This document shows positions 43,426 to 53,642 of a stretch of 64,000 nucleotides of DNA, one piece after another. The DNA comes from Stagnihabitans sp038231395 (GTDB taxonomy: Bacteria; Pseudomonadota; Alphaproteobacteria; Rhodobacterales; Rhodobacteraceae). The stretch lies in assembly GCA_038231395.1 (NCBI GenBank), contig JBBRLL010000009.1:31923-95922 (forward strand), given 5' to 3'. The notes beneath the pieces were generated by a model. It was not told the origin of the DNA. It did not search any database and was given only the letters and a program-made list of their open reading frames with translations. Each line of letters starts with the position of its first letter. Position 1 is the stretch's first letter. Made by a program: the position numbers and the translations under genes.

Positions 43426-46327
43426 GGAGTTTCGCTCCTTCCGGATCAAGGAAGACGGGGTCGGTGACTTCGCACAAGCTGTCGGTCTTGCGCATATGGT
43501 CAACCACGCGGATATGCTGGCCGTGACGGGCACGGCCATCTTTCAGGAAGGCCAGCGCCAACCCGGTGTGCAACGTGGGCGACCAGCACTCCGAGGTAAC
43601 ATAGCCCTGATCGTTCACCCGTTCCACCTCATCGCCGGGGATGAACAGGTGAGCACCGGCACCAATCGCTGCATTTGGGTCAAGCGGGCGCAGGCCTATC
43701 AGTTGCTCACGCTCGGGTCCGTTCAGGCCGGGGCGGGTGGCGCTGGCTTTGCCGATGCAATCCTTTTTGGCGGCCACCATTTTCGCCATGCCGATGTCAA
43801 AGGCGGTAATCCGGCCATGAATTTCGGCATGGGTGATAAAGCCCTTTTCGATCCGCAAGACATTCAGCGCCTCCATCCCATAGGCTCCTCCGCCAAGGGT
43901 TTCAGCCTTGGCCAGAAGGTCACGGAACAACGCCTCGCCATAAGCGGTGGGGACGGCGATCTCGTAGCCTTCCTCGCCCGAGAAAGAGATGCGGAACAGG
44001 CGGGCTGTAACGCCCTCTACCTGAACTTCGCCGCAGGACATGAATGGAAAGTCGGTCAGGCGGGTGTCGAGGAGGGAGTTCAGCAGCATCCGCGACAACG
44101 GCCCCGCCACGGCGAATTGCGCCCAGGCTTCGGTAACCGAGATGAAACGGACATGGTGGTCGGGGCAATAGGCCTGATGGATGAAATCCAGATGGCGCAT
44201 CACCTGCCCTGCGGCGGCGGTGGTCGTGGTCATCAGGTAATGGTTTTCGCCCAGACGCGCCGTGGTGCCATCGTCCATCACGAAGCCATCTTCGCGCAGC
44301 ATCAACCCGTAGCGGACTTTACCGATGGGCAAGGTCGAGAACGTGTTGGCATAAACGAAATCGAGGAAGCGGGCGGCGTCGCGGCCCTGGATGTCGATCT
44401 TGCCCAGGGTGGAGACGTCAGCCAGACCGACGGAGGAGCGGACCATCAGAACCTCACGGTCACACGATTGCCGCCATGTGACCTCCCCCGGTTTGGGGAA
44501 ATAGGAGGGGCGGTACCACAAACCCGCCTCCACCATCGGCGCACCCCGGTCGCGGGAGGCTTGGTCAGAGGTCAGATAGCGTTGCGGGGCAAAGCCAGCG
44601 CCTTGCCCCCCTGCCCCCAAAGCGCCGATCGACACCGGGGTAAAGGGTGGGCGGAAGGTGGTGGTGCCGGTCTGCGCAATGGTTTGGCCGGTGGCATCGG
44701 CAAGGATGGCAAGGGCGGATACGTTGGAGTTCTTGCCTTGATCCGGTGCCATGCCTTGCGTGGTGTAGCGCTTCATATGTTCGACCGAGGTGAAGCCTTC
44801 CTGTGCCGCCAGCTTCACATCCTTCACCGTCACGTCATTGGCAAAATCGAGCCAGGCGCGGCCTTTGCCGTCAACGGCCCAAAGGGGCGTGATACCGTAG
44901 GGGGCATCCTCGGCCAGTGGCAGGTCTGGGGACGTCGTTTTGCCAAGGGCCGCAAGGGCTGTGTCGCGGCCTTCCTGCAAGGCTGCATGGGTGGAAAAGC
45001 TGCCATTGGCGGCCCCTGCGGCATGCAGGCCGGGGACCATGCCGTGCTTGGGCACGAAAGCCGCGATGTCGTCGCGCCAGGTGGGTTTGGCGTTCTGGTG
45101 GCTGGCAAGGTTGAGCAAGGGGTTCCAGCCGCCCGACATCAGCAGAGTGTCGGTGTCGATCTGGAACGCGCCGCCCGCATGGTGGCCCGTGATCCGGGTC
45201 AGGCTGCGGCGGCCCTTGGTGTCAGTTATGGCGGCGTTGAGGTAAACCGGGCAATCCTCCACCACCGAGGCATTGGAGCGGCTGTCCAAGATGGCTGCCA
45301 CTTTCACCCCGGCAGCGATCAGTTGGCGGGCGACGTGACGGGCGTGGTCATTGGTGGCGTAAAGCGTGACGCTTTGGCCCGGGGCCACGCCAAAGCGGTT
45401 CAGGTAGGTCTGTGCGGCAGAGGCCAGCATGATGCCCGGGCGGTCATTGTTGGCGAAAGCAATCGGACGTTCCAAAGCGCCAGTCGCCATGATGGCGTGC
45501 GGGGCCACGATGCGCCAGAAACACTCCCGCGGCAGGTGTAGAATGTTGGGCAGGTGCAGGCCGACACGTTCCAACCCGCCGTAGGTGCCCTGGTCATAGG
45601 CGCCGACAATGGTGGTGCGGGGCATCAGCCTGACGTTGAGGGATTTGAGCTCGGCCAGCGCGGCATCGACCCAAAGTGCCGCGGGCGCGTTGTTGATCTG
45701 GGCGTCGTCGGACAACAGGCGGCCGCCCATCCGGCTGTCTGCGTCTGCCAGGATCACATCGGCCCCGGTGCGGGCGGCGGTCAGGGCCGCCATCAGACCA
45801 GCGGGACCGGAGCCTACGACCAGAAGATCACAGAAGGCGAAGGCTTTTTCGTAAGTGGCGGGTTCGTGCTGCGGCAACAATGTGCCCAGACCAGCGGCGC
45901 GGCGGATCAGCGGCTCATACAGCGCCTCCCAGAACGCACGTGGCCACATGAAGGTCTTGTAGTAGAACCCGGCACCAAGGAATGGGGCAGCGAGGTCGTT
46001 CACCGACATCAGGTCGAAGCGCAGCGATGGCCAGCGGTTCTGGCTTTTCGCGCTAAGCCCGTCATAAATTTCCTGCACCGTGGCGCGGGTGTTGGGGGAT
46101 TGGGAGCCGTTGTCCACCACCTCGACCATCGCATTGGGCTCTTCATGGCCAGCGGTCAGGATGCCGCGGGGACGGTGGTATTTGAAGCTGCGGCCGACCA
46201 GGCGCACATCATTGGCCATCAAGGCAGAAGCGATTGTGTCGCCCTTGAAGCCGGAAAAGCGGTTGCCGTCGAAGGTAAAGGTAACGGGTTCAGTGCGGTC
46301 GATCAGACCCTTGTTTGCCAGCCTCAT
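43418..46327 (-). CDS. soxA: Sarcosine oxidase alpha subunit
   Basis: 969 residues from the ATG at 46327 (MRLANKGLIDRTEPVTFTFD), with GGGAGG upstream. The domain order is as in the family: an N-terminal 2Fe-2S-like fold (GFKGDTIASALMANDVRLVG, SFKYHRPRGILTAGHEEPNA), a Rossmann NAD domain (LLVVGSGPAGLMAALTAARTGADVILAD), and the C-terminal GCV_T-like folate domain (about 560-969, including DVSTLGKIDIQGRDAARFLD and SFSGEEGYEIAVPTAYGEAL). It binds NAD and tetrahydrofolate for transfer of the methyl carbon. Confidence 0.97.
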   Translation of the reverse strand: MRLANKGLIDRTEPVTFTFDGNRFSGFKGDTIASALMANDVRLVGRSFKYHRPRGILTAGHEEPNAMVEVVDNGSQSPNTRATVQEIYDGLSAKSQNRWPSLRFDLMSVNDLAAPFLGAGFYYKTFMWPRAFWEALYEPLIRRAAGLGTLLPQHEPATYEKAFAFCDLLVVGSGPAGLMAALTAARTGADVILADADSRMGGRLLSDDAQINNAPAALWVDAALAELKSLNVRLMPRTTIVGAYDQGTYGGLERVGLHLPNILHLPRECFWRIVAPHAIMATGALERPIAFANNDRPGIMLASAAQTYLNRFGVAPGQSVTLYATNDHARHVARQLIAAGVKVAAILDSRSNASVVEDCPVYLNAAITDTKGRRSLTRITGHHAGGAFQIDTDTLLMSGGWNPLLNLASHQNAKPTWRDDIAAFVPKHGMVPGLHAAGAANGSFSTHAALQEGRDTALAALGKTTSPDLPLAEDAPYGITPLWAVDGKGRAWLDFANDVTVKDVKLAAQEGFTSVEHMKRYTTQGMAPDQGKNSNVSALAILADATGQTIAQTGTTTFRPPFTPVSIGALGAGGQGAGFAPQRYLTSDQASRDRGAPMVEAGLWYRPSYFPKPGEVTWRQSCDREVLMVRSSVGLADVSTLGKIDIQGRDAARFLDFVYANTFSTLPIGKVRYGLMLREDGFVMDDGTTARLGENHYLMTTTTAAAGQVMRHLDFIHQAYCPDHHVRFISVTEAWAQFAVAGPLSRMLLNSLLDTRLTDFPFMSCGEVQVEGVTARLFRISFSGEEGYEIAVPTAYGEALFRDLLAKAETLGGGAYGMEALNVLRIEKGFITHAEIHGRITAFDIGMAKMVAAKKDCIGKASATRPGLNGPEREQLIGLRPLDPNAAIGAGAHLFIPGDEVERVNDQGYVTSECWSPTLHTGLALAFLKDGRARHGQHIRVVDHMRKTDSLCEVTDPVFLDPEGAKLRA

Positions 46328-46391
46328 GTCGTGGCCCTCCCGCCTGCACCAGAGCCTGCATTCCGGTCGACGTAATATGGGTGCGCCTGCC

Positions 46392-46664
46392 TCATGTCGC
46401 GGCCCTTTGGCGATCCGCAACACGCTCGGTCGCGGTGATCTCATGTGTGATGGTGTTGCGGGTGACCAACAACCACGACCCACAGCCGGTTTCATGATAC
46501 CACAGGTCGCGGGTAATCCCTGCGGGGTTTATGCGCAGATGAAGCATGTCATCCCAGGCCTCTGCCGGGGCATCCGGTGCAGGACGGTTCAGGTAGTCCT
46601 CCGACCCGGAGTAATAGAACTCTCGCCGGTCACGCGGGCCACACAGGGGGCAGGTCAGGCGCAT
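46392..46664 (-). CDS. soxD: Sarcosine oxidase delta subunit
   Basis: 90 residues. The delta subunit carries a zinc site; the first motif CPLCGPRDRREFYYSGS and the C-terminal GCGSWLLVTRNTITHEI are both family-typical. RDLWYHETGCG is diagnostic. It lies between soxB (9 bp upstream) and soxA (64 bp downstream). Confidence 0.95.
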   Translation of the reverse strand: MRLTCPLCGPRDRREFYYSGSEDYLNRPAPDAPAEAWDDMLHLRINPAGITRDLWYHETGCGSWLLVTRNTITHEITATERVADRQRAAT

Positions 46665-46673
46665 CTTATACCC

Positions 46674-47924
46674 TCAATGCAAGTTATGCTGTGACCCGGT
46701 GCCCTCTTCGTCGAGGACATGGCCGGTGCGAAAGCGGTCAAGGCGGAAGCGGCGGGCGATGTCGTGACTTTGGCCCGTCGCCATCAGATGCGCCATGCAC
46801 CAGCCCGAAGCAGGGGCGGCCTTGAAGCCACCGTAGTTCCAGCCCGCATCAACGAACAGACCGTCGATATGGGTCTTGTCGATGATCGGCGATCCATCCG
46901 GCGTCATGTCCATGATGCCACCCCAGGACCGCAGCACCCGGGCACGGGCCAGCATCGGCATCAGGGTCATGCCCGCCTCCATCACATGCTCCACCATCGG
47001 CAGGTTGCCGCGAGCGGCATAAGACGCATACATGTCAATATCGCCGCCGAATACCAGACCGCCCTTGTCCGACTGACTGATGTAGAAATGGCCCATGCCA
47101 AAGCTGATCACGGTGTCGATCACCGGCTTCAGCCCCTCGGTGACGAAGGCCTGCAAGACATGGCTTTCAATTGGCAGGCGCATCCCGGCCATTGCCGCCA
47201 CTTGGGAGGAGCGTCCCGCCACCACCATGCCGACCTTTCTGGCGCGGATCGGCCCTCGGCTCGTCTGCACTCCGGTCACGCGGCCATCCTCGATGTCGAT
47301 CCCGGTCACCTCGCAATTCTGGATCAGATCGACACCGCGCTGATCGGCCGCACGGGCATAGCCCCAGGCCACCGCATCATGCCGCGCCGTGCCTGCCCGC
47401 CGCTGGATCAATCCGCCATAGATCGGGAACCGGGCTTGGGCGTAGTCCAGATAGGGCAGCATCTCTTTCAACTGCGCGACCGACAGCAGTTCAGCGTCAT
47501 CGCCCTGATTGACGATGGCATTGCCGCGCCGCACGGCGGCATCGCGCTGCCCGTCAGAGTGGAACAGGATGATATGGCCGCGTTGCGAATGCATGACGTT
47601 GTAGTTCAGGTCAGCCTCCAGCCCTTCCCAAAGCTTCAGGGAATGGCTGTAGAACTCCGAATTGCCGGGCAGAAAGTAATTGGCCCGCACGATGGTGGTG
47701 TTGCGCCCGATGTTGCCAGAGCCAAGATAGCCCTTTTCCAGCACGGCCACATTGGTCAGCCCGTGGTTTTTGGCCAGATAATAGGCGGTGGCCAGACCAT
47801 GCCCGCCGCCGCCGATCACGATGGCGTCGTATTCGGGTTTTGGTGCCGGATCGCGCCACGCACGGCCCCAGCCCTTGTTGCCCAACAGCCCCTCGGTGAT
47901 GACCTTCCAGCCGGAATACCGCAT
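46674..47924 (-). CDS. soxB: Sarcosine oxidase beta subunit
   Basis: 416 residues, full length. This flavoprotein oxidises sarcosine. The N-terminal FAD motif is DAIVIGGGGHGLATAYYLAKNHG, followed by VAVLEKGYLGSGNIGRNTTI and the C-terminal VDAGWNYGGFKAAPASGW. In the family FMN is covalently bound to a His in the beta subunit. AAAGGA precedes the ATG. It is the first gene of the operon; a dispersed palindrome lies about 110 bp upstream. Confidence 0.97.
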   Translation of the reverse strand: MRYSGWKVITEGLLGNKGWGRAWRDPAPKPEYDAIVIGGGGHGLATAYYLAKNHGLTNVAVLEKGYLGSGNIGRNTTIVRANYFLPGNSEFYSHSLKLWEGLEADLNYNVMHSQRGHIILFHSDGQRDAAVRRGNAIVNQGDDAELLSVAQLKEMLPYLDYAQARFPIYGGLIQRRAGTARHDAVAWGYARAADQRGVDLIQNCEVTGIDIEDGRVTGVQTSRGPIRARKVGMVVAGRSSQVAAMAGMRLPIESHVLQAFVTEGLKPVIDTVISFGMGHFYISQSDKGGLVFGGDIDMYASYAARGNLPMVEHVMEAGMTLMPMLARARVLRSWGGIMDMTPDGSPIIDKTHIDGLFVDAGWNYGGFKAAPASGWCMAHLMATGQSHDIARRFRLDRFRTGHVLDEEGTGSQHNLH

Positions 47925-48033
47925 CGCGTCTTTCCTTTGTCCCGACGTGAACTGTCGCGGGTTTTCCTGCCTTATTCAACAGGGCAGCGCCAACAACTGG
48001 CCTGCCTGCGACAAAAGATGTCGGTGGGGAAAA

Positions 48034-48057
48034 GGTAGGATGGGCAATCTGCCCATC
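48034..48057 (+). repeat. Dispersed palindromic repeat, copy B
   Basis: GGTAGGATGGGCAATCTGCCCATC, containing the 8-bp arms GATGGGCA/TGCCCATC. It is the exact reverse complement of the element at 31668-31691. It lies in the gap between the glutamate-type dehydrogenase and soxB. Confidence 0.8.
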
Positions 48058-48089
48058 CGTTGGCAGGTTCGCGAACCAAATGCGGTAAC

Positions 48090-48121
48090 GGCCCCTCAGT
48101 TTTCTGGCCCCTCAGTTTTCC
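48090..48121. repeat. 16-bp tandem duplication
   Basis: GGCCCCTCAGTTTTCT at 48090-48105 is followed directly by GGCCCCTCAGTTTTCC at 48106-48121. It lies downstream of the dehydrogenase stop. There is no obvious function. Confidence 0.9.
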
Positions 48122-48179
48122 GACGTTCGATTATTGGGCCCTGCAAAATACCGGCCCATCGACTCTCCCGCGACCGGCT

Positions 48180-49613
48180 CTACAAGCCTTTCGACTTGTA
48201 GGTCGCGGCCACCCGGCTGATCGAGACAATATAGGCCGCCACCCGCAGATCCTCGACGCCCTCCCGTCCGTGCCACACCTCGCGCATCGCCTGATAGGCG
48301 GCGCGCATCGTGTCATCAAGCCCGGAGCGGACCAGCGCCAACTCGTCGGAACCCTGCAGAAAGGTCTTCTTGAAATCGGGGCCAAGGCTCCAGCCAAGGT
48401 TGTTGTCGGCCGACAGCTTTTCCAGTTCCTCCACCAGCAGCCGCGATCGCGCCTCTTCCGCCCGGCGCTGCATGCGGCCAAAACGGATGTGAGACAGGTT
48501 CTTGACCCATTCAAAATAGCTGACCGTGACCCCGCCCGCGTTGGCATACAGGTCCGGGATGATGACAATGCCTTTCTGGCGCAGAATCTCGTCTGCCCCA
48601 AAGGTGATCGGACCATTCGCCGCTTCCAGAATAAGTGGAGCCTGAATGCGGGCGGCGTTGCTCAGATTGATCACCCCTTCTAGAGCTGCCGGGATCAGGA
48701 TGTCGCAGGCCAGCTCCAACGCGGCCAGCGAGTTCACCATATAGGTGCTGCCGGGAAAGTCTTTGACTGCGCCGTTGTGCGCCTTCATCCAGATTTGCAA
48801 AGCGGTGATGTCCAGCCCCGCTTCGTTGACCACAGCGCCATCCCGTTCGGCGACGGCGATGATCTTGGCACCGTCCTCTTCGGACAAAAACTTGGCGGCG
48901 TGAAAGCCCACGTTGCCAAGGCCCTGCACCACGATGCGCTTGCCGTCCAGACCGCCCGAAAGCCCCGCCCGGACGGAATCTTCCGGATAGCGGAAGAATT
49001 CGCGCAAGGCGTATTGCACGCCACGTCCCGTCGCCTCCACCCGGCCCTGAATGCCACCGGCATGCGGCGGTTTGCCGGTGACGCAGGCTTTGGCGTTGAT
49101 GTCGGTGGTGTTCATCCTTGCGTATTGGTCGGCGATCCACGCCATCTCGCGCTCTCCGGTGCCCATATCCGGGGCGGGCACGTTCTGGGCGGGGTTGATC
49201 AGGTCGCGCTTGATCAACTCATAGGCAAAGCGGCGGGTGATCTGCTCCAGCTCGTGCTCGTCCCATTCCCTTGGGTCGATGCAAAGCCCGCCTTTCGATC
49301 CGCCGAACGGCGCTTCCACCAAGGCGCATTTATAGGTCATCAGGGCGGCCAGCGCCTCCACCTCGTCCTGATGGACTGACATCGCGTAACGGATGCCGCC
49401 CTTGACCGGCTCCATATGTTCGGAATGGACGGAACGGTAGCCGGTAAAAGTCTTGATCTGCCCGCGCAACCGCACGCCAAAACGCACGGTGTAGGTCGAA
49501 TTGCAGACCCGGATTTTCTCCTCCAGCCCGGGGCCAAGGTCAAGATGCCTGGCGGCCCGGTTGAACATCAGGTTCACGGAGTCGCGAAAGCTCGGTTCGT
49601 CATTGGATGTCAT
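48180..49613 (-). CDS. Glu/Leu/Phe/Val dehydrogenase (glutamate dehydrogenase type)
   Basis: 477 residues with GGGAG before the ATG. Family signatures: GGIRYAMSVHQDEVEALAALM, the catalytic Lys region VEAPFGGSKGGLCIDPREW, NVPAPDMGTGEREMAWI, and the NAD(P) fold RIVVQGLGNVGFHAAKFLSE followed by the acidic region AKIIAVAERDG. It deaminates glutamate or a related amino acid to the keto acid. The acidic residue after the second strand suggests NAD. It stands upstream of soxB on the same strand, which fits nitrogen catabolism. Confidence 0.93.
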   Translation of the reverse strand: MTSNDEPSFRDSVNLMFNRAARHLDLGPGLEEKIRVCNSTYTVRFGVRLRGQIKTFTGYRSVHSEHMEPVKGGIRYAMSVHQDEVEALAALMTYKCALVEAPFGGSKGGLCIDPREWDEHELEQITRRFAYELIKRDLINPAQNVPAPDMGTGEREMAWIADQYARMNTTDINAKACVTGKPPHAGGIQGRVEATGRGVQYALREFFRYPEDSVRAGLSGGLDGKRIVVQGLGNVGFHAAKFLSEEDGAKIIAVAERDGAVVNEAGLDITALQIWMKAHNGAVKDFPGSTYMVNSLAALELACDILIPAALEGVINLSNAARIQAPLILEAANGPITFGADEILRQKGIVIIPDLYANAGGVTVSYFEWVKNLSHIRFGRMQRRAEEARSRLLVEELEKLSADNNLGWSLGPDFKKTFLQGSDELALVRSGLDDTMRAAYQAMREVWHGREGVEDLRVAAYIVSISRVAATYKSKGL

Positions 49614-50016
49614 GGTTGCTCCCTCGCTGACCTTCGGCGCGGCTCGGGAGGCGGAGGGTCACGATGCAAACCGACCCGCACCGATCCGCGCCGATCAGCC
49701 CGGCCATGATAGGCACATTGGTTACCGGAACATCTGACAATTTCACCATTTTCAAATTGGTATTTCGTCAAAGTGATTCGATCTGGACCAATTCAGGCGG
49801 TGGTGTGGCACCAAGGCCTCGATTGTGGCGGCGCGATTGTCGCGGCGAAAATGACAATCGTGGTGGCACCAAGGGATTGTCGGACCAAACCCCTGACATT
49901 TACCGTTTCGCCACTTTTGCCTTTATTTCGCCGAAACTTTTGGACAAATGGATGGCGGTGGGGCGTCAAGGATCGGGCTGGATTGTGGGCTCGGTGTGGA
50001 TTGGGATAGCGCCGTC
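49614..50016. promoter_or_regulatory. Intergenic control region of the TadG/TadE operon
   Basis: 403 bp between divergent genes. It contains an inverted repeat CGATTGTC (49834-49841) and GACAATCG (49853-49860), with a third GATTGTCG at about 49875. A GTGGCACCAAGG motif occurs twice nearby (about 49816 and 49864). These look like operator half-sites for an unknown regulator of the downstream operon or of the dehydrogenase. Confidence 0.45.
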
Positions 50017-51687
50017 ATGCTTAACGCCATTGTCAAAGGTTACGCCGCACTTCGCCTGCGGGTGCGCGATTTTCAGCGCGACGAAGACGGTGCGCTGATC
50101 ATCTTCGGGCTGATGATTTTTGTGCTGATGCTGATGATGGGTGGTCTGGCCATCGACATCATGAAATTTGAACAGACCCGCACCCGCCTGCAAAACACGC
50201 TGGACCGCGCCACACTGGCCGCGGCGTCGCTGGACAACTCCATTGATGCGACCACTGTGGTTAATGATTATATGCTGAAAGCCGGTCTGGCCGATCAGCT
50301 TAAATCGGTTCAGGTCACCGCAACTGCGAACGAGCGGATTGTGCATTCGACCGGCCTTGCCGATACGCAGCCGATTTTCATGCAGTTGATGGGCATCAAT
50401 CAGTTGAACGCCGGTGGCCTCAGCGAGGCGCAGCAGTCGATCACCAATCTGGAAATTGTTCTGGTGCTGGACGTCTCTGGTTCGATGTCCGGGCAGAAGA
50501 TTGCCAACCTGAAGATCGCCGCCGACCAGTTCGTTGACACGATGATTGCGAATGACAAGCACCACCGGGTGTCGATTGCGATTGTACCCTATAACGCGCA
50601 AGTCAACATCGGGCCGCTGCTGGCCGCCAAGATCAACCCCAAATTCAACCTGACCAACCGTGCCGACGTGGCCGATGTGAACTGTGTGGAAATACCGCCG
50701 ACCGAATATGCCACGCAGGCGGTGTCGCAGATCAATCCGATGCCGATGATGGCCTATGCCGACATTGCTTACGGCACCAACACCGCAAACGCCTATACGG
50801 CGACCACCGATGTCAACTATGCCGTGCCGAATTACAGCAACGCCTTTTGCAAACCCACCACGGTCAACATTGTCCGCCTACCCACCAATGACCCGGCCAC
50901 TCTGAAGTCACAGATTGACGCGCTGCAGGCTGGCGGCAACACCTCGATCACGCTTGGCATGAAATGGGGCGTGGCCATGCTCGACCCGTCGATGCGCGGG
51001 ATGTACGACCAGTTCATCGCGGCTGGCAATATTCCTGCATCGTTGCCCGCCCGGCCTTTTGCCTACAACGACACCAACGCCATGAAGATCGTGGTTCTGA
51101 TGACCGATGGGGAGCATGTCGCCCACACCCGCGTCAATGATGCCTACAAGACCGGTCTTTCGCCGATCTGGAAGGCCCCGGATGGCAAATATTCGATCAA
51201 GATCACCACTGGGCGTCCGGCCTGGGCAGGGGTAAACACCTGGTATGTGCCGCATCTGGGCCAATGGCAGGTGGTCGCCTATGGCGGCGCAACTGCGGTG
51301 CAGCAGGACTGGAAGGACATCTGGGCCAACCTGAAGATGAAATATGTGGCGTGGCAGTTCTATGGCCGTGCCTTGGGCAGCAGCGCCACCTCTGGCAGTA
51401 CCTCGGTTTATAACAACACCGTCGCCGCCATGCAGTCGACCTATGCCGGATCCGATGCGACGCAGGCCGTGCTGAATATGGACGCGTCGTTGCAGGCCAC
51501 CTGCGATCAGGCACGGGCCAACGGCGTGTCGATCTACGGCATCACCATCGAGGCCCCTGCGCATGGCAACGACGTGATCACCAACTGCGCCCACGCGGAT
51601 CACACCTTCCTTGCCGACCGCAACACGATCAAATCGGCGTTCCAGTCCATCGCGGCCAATCTGACCATGTTGAAGCTGACCCAGTAA
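50017..51687 (+). CDS. TadG-like pilus assembly protein with VWA domain (1)
   Basis: 556 residues from the ATG at 50017; an upstream start at 49948 is possible but lacks a pseudopilin-like beginning. A hydrophobic pseudopilin-type helix follows a charged start (EDGALIIFGLMIFVLMLMMG, about 23-42). A von Willebrand A domain begins around 145, with the MIDAS motif VLDVSGSMSG (D152, S154, S156) and a later MTDGE. TadG proteins are membrane-anchored partners of Tad/Flp secretion systems. The genes for the ATPase, secretin and pilin are not in this window. It heads an apparent four-gene operon. Confidence 0.85.
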   Translation: MLNAIVKGYAALRLRVRDFQRDEDGALIIFGLMIFVLMLMMGGLAIDIMKFEQTRTRLQNTLDRATLAAASLDNSIDATTVVNDYMLKAGLADQLKSVQVTATANERIVHSTGLADTQPIFMQLMGINQLNAGGLSEAQQSITNLEIVLVLDVSGSMSGQKIANLKIAADQFVDTMIANDKHHRVSIAIVPYNAQVNIGPLLAAKINPKFNLTNRADVADVNCVEIPPTEYATQAVSQINPMPMMAYADIAYGTNTANAYTATTDVNYAVPNYSNAFCKPTTVNIVRLPTNDPATLKSQIDALQAGGNTSITLGMKWGVAMLDPSMRGMYDQFIAAGNIPASLPARPFAYNDTNAMKIVVLMTDGEHVAHTRVNDAYKTGLSPIWKAPDGKYSIKITTGRPAWAGVNTWYVPHLGQWQVVAYGGATAVQQDWKDIWANLKMKYVAWQFYGRALGSSATSGSTSVYNNTVAAMQSTYAGSDATQAVLNMDASLQATCDQARANGVSIYGITIEAPAHGNDVITNCAHADHTFLADRNTIKSAFQSIAANLTMLKLTQ

Positions 51688-51899
51688 ACCACGGCTGTCG
51701 GGGCAGACCAATTCCGCCCCGACAGCGGTTTTACCCCAAAAATCTCCTAACAATTGAAGCCTTCCGCACAGGTGAGTCTAAATGCTCCCATGTTTTGGTC
51801 ACAATTCGGCCCCACGCGTTGATATAAATGGTGATCGTAGTGTTGCGCGGCAGCTGGCCCCGATTTTGGGGAATGCCCTTTGCGACGGGGATCACGGTT

Positions 51900-53642
51900 A
51901 TGAAAACATCAAATCGATTTGGCTGTGGAGCGTGCAAAGGGACCGTTGCGCGCCGGGTTGGCCTCCGGTTCGGGACTGGTTTTGTGCAGGATCAGTCCGG
52001 GACATTGACGGTCTTTGGCATGATGCTTTTGGTTTTGATGCTGCTGATGGGCGGCATCGCGGTGGATGTCATGCGGTATGAAGTCCGCCGCACATCGCTG
52101 CAAAACACGCTGGACCGCTCCACACTTGCAGCCGCATCGCTGACGCAGGCCCGCACGCCGGCTGAAGTGGTGAACGACTATTTCCGCAAAGCCGGTGTTT
52201 TGAGCTATCTGAAGTCGGTCACAGTGACGCAGGGTCTGAACTTCCGCGACGTGAACGCCAAGGCCCAAGCAGACACCAACCCGATTTTCATGAACATGAT
52301 GGACATAAGCTCGTTGGATGCCTTTGGCAACTCCACCGCCGAACAGCGCATCAACAACGTGGAAATCATGATGGTGCTTGACGTGTCCGGCTCGATGGGA
52401 GCCAACAACAAGCTGGTCAACCTGAAGACTGCGGCCAACGCTTTTGTGAGCACCGTTTTGAAGAATGACGCGGCGCATAAGATCTCGATCGGGATCGTGC
52501 CGTTCAATGGTCAGATCAACGTTGGGCCGAGCTTGCGGACTTATTTCAATATGACCGACCTGAACGGCCTGCCCCCGATTGCGCCCGTCGTGCAGCCCGG
52601 TGTCAACTGTGCGGATCTGCCCGCAAGCGTCTACGCCTCTTACGCCATCCCGCAGACGACGGCGCTTTCGATGACGTCCAACGTTGATACCTATTCCAGC
52701 AGTTCTACCACCGCCCCGAATGAGGCGAACAAATGGTGCCCGGCCGGAAACGCAACCAACGGCTACTATACTGGGAACCCGCTGGGGTCGGGCGGCAATC
52801 AGGTGCGCTTGCCGCAGCAAGACATTGCAACCCTGCAAGGCTATATCAACGGATTGGCCGCTGTCGGCGCGACCTCGATCAACGCGGGAATGAAATGGGG
52901 CATGACCCTGCTCGATCCTTCGGTGCAGAACATCTACAACGCCACGATGGTCGCAGGCAAAATGCCGGCCACCATGGCGGGACGTCCTTACGCCTATACG
53001 GACAAAGACATGCTGAAGGTGATCATTCTGATGACCGACGGTGAGAACTTTGCGGAAGACAGGGTCAACTCGGCCTACAAGACCGGCGCGTCGCCGATCT
53101 GGCTGGCAACCGATGCCCGCTGGTCGATCTTTCATGCCAGCAAGGTCGTATTAACCAATGCGTCCACGATCTGCAACAGCCGGCCTTTTTGGGTGCCGCA
53201 CCTGTCGCAGTGGCATTCGCGCCCGTGGAATGGCGTGGCCCCGCTGAACACCGATTGCTACGTGCCAAGCCCAATCGTTCCCTATGTCAATACGACGAAC
53301 GAGACCTGGCCGCAGGTTTGGGGTGCGCTTCGGATGCAATATGTCGTGCAGAATTTCTATGTGAACGCAATCGGTGGCTCATTGGCCACACAAATGAACG
53401 TCTTCCGCGCTCAGACCCCGACGACCACGATGGATACTCAAATGCAGACCGCCTGCACCTCTGCCAAAAACAAGGGGGTGATCATCTATGGCATCGCATT
53501 TGAGGCTCCGACCAACGGTCAGACGCAGATTTTGGCATGCTCTACCTCGAATGCGCATTACTTTGACGCGGCGGGCATTCAGATTACCAGCGCATTTGCT
53601 GCCATCGCTAACAATATCAGTCAGTTGAGGTTGACTCAATGA
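51900..53642 (+). CDS. TadG-like pilus assembly protein with VWA domain (2)
   Basis: 580 residues from the ATG at 51900. It is a paralogue of the preceding gene: the same hydrophobic helix after a start-proximal charged region (FVQDQSGTLTVFGMMLLVLM, about 29-48), the VWA MIDAS motif MVLDVSGSMGANN (D161) and an MTDGEN motif. The two proteins also share LQNTLDRSTLAAASL. It has more Cys residues at the N-terminus (FGCGACKG). Its stop overlaps the next gene by 4 nt (ATGA). Confidence 0.85.
   Translation: MKTSNRFGCGACKGTVARRVGLRFGTGFVQDQSGTLTVFGMMLLVLMLLMGGIAVDVMRYEVRRTSLQNTLDRSTLAAASLTQARTPAEVVNDYFRKAGVLSYLKSVTVTQGLNFRDVNAKAQADTNPIFMNMMDISSLDAFGNSTAEQRINNVEIMMVLDVSGSMGANNKLVNLKTAANAFVSTVLKNDAAHKISIGIVPFNGQINVGPSLRTYFNMTDLNGLPPIAPVVQPGVNCADLPASVYASYAIPQTTALSMTSNVDTYSSSSTTAPNEANKWCPAGNATNGYYTGNPLGSGGNQVRLPQQDIATLQGYINGLAAVGATSINAGMKWGMTLLDPSVQNIYNATMVAGKMPATMAGRPYAYTDKDMLKVIILMTDGENFAEDRVNSAYKTGASPIWLATDARWSIFHASKVVLTNASTICNSRPFWVPHLSQWHSRPWNGVAPLNTDCYVPSPIVPYVNTTNETWPQVWGALRMQYVVQNFYVNAIGGSLATQMNVFRAQTPTTTMDTQMQTACTSAKNKGVIIYGIAFEAPTNGQTQILACSTSNAHYFDAAGIQITSAFAAIANNISQLRLTQ

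Noticed and set aside
43154..45541. 795-codon plus-strand open frame opposite soxA
   Set aside because: It is antisense to a full-length sarcosine oxidase alpha subunit; no ribosome binding site or protein family features.
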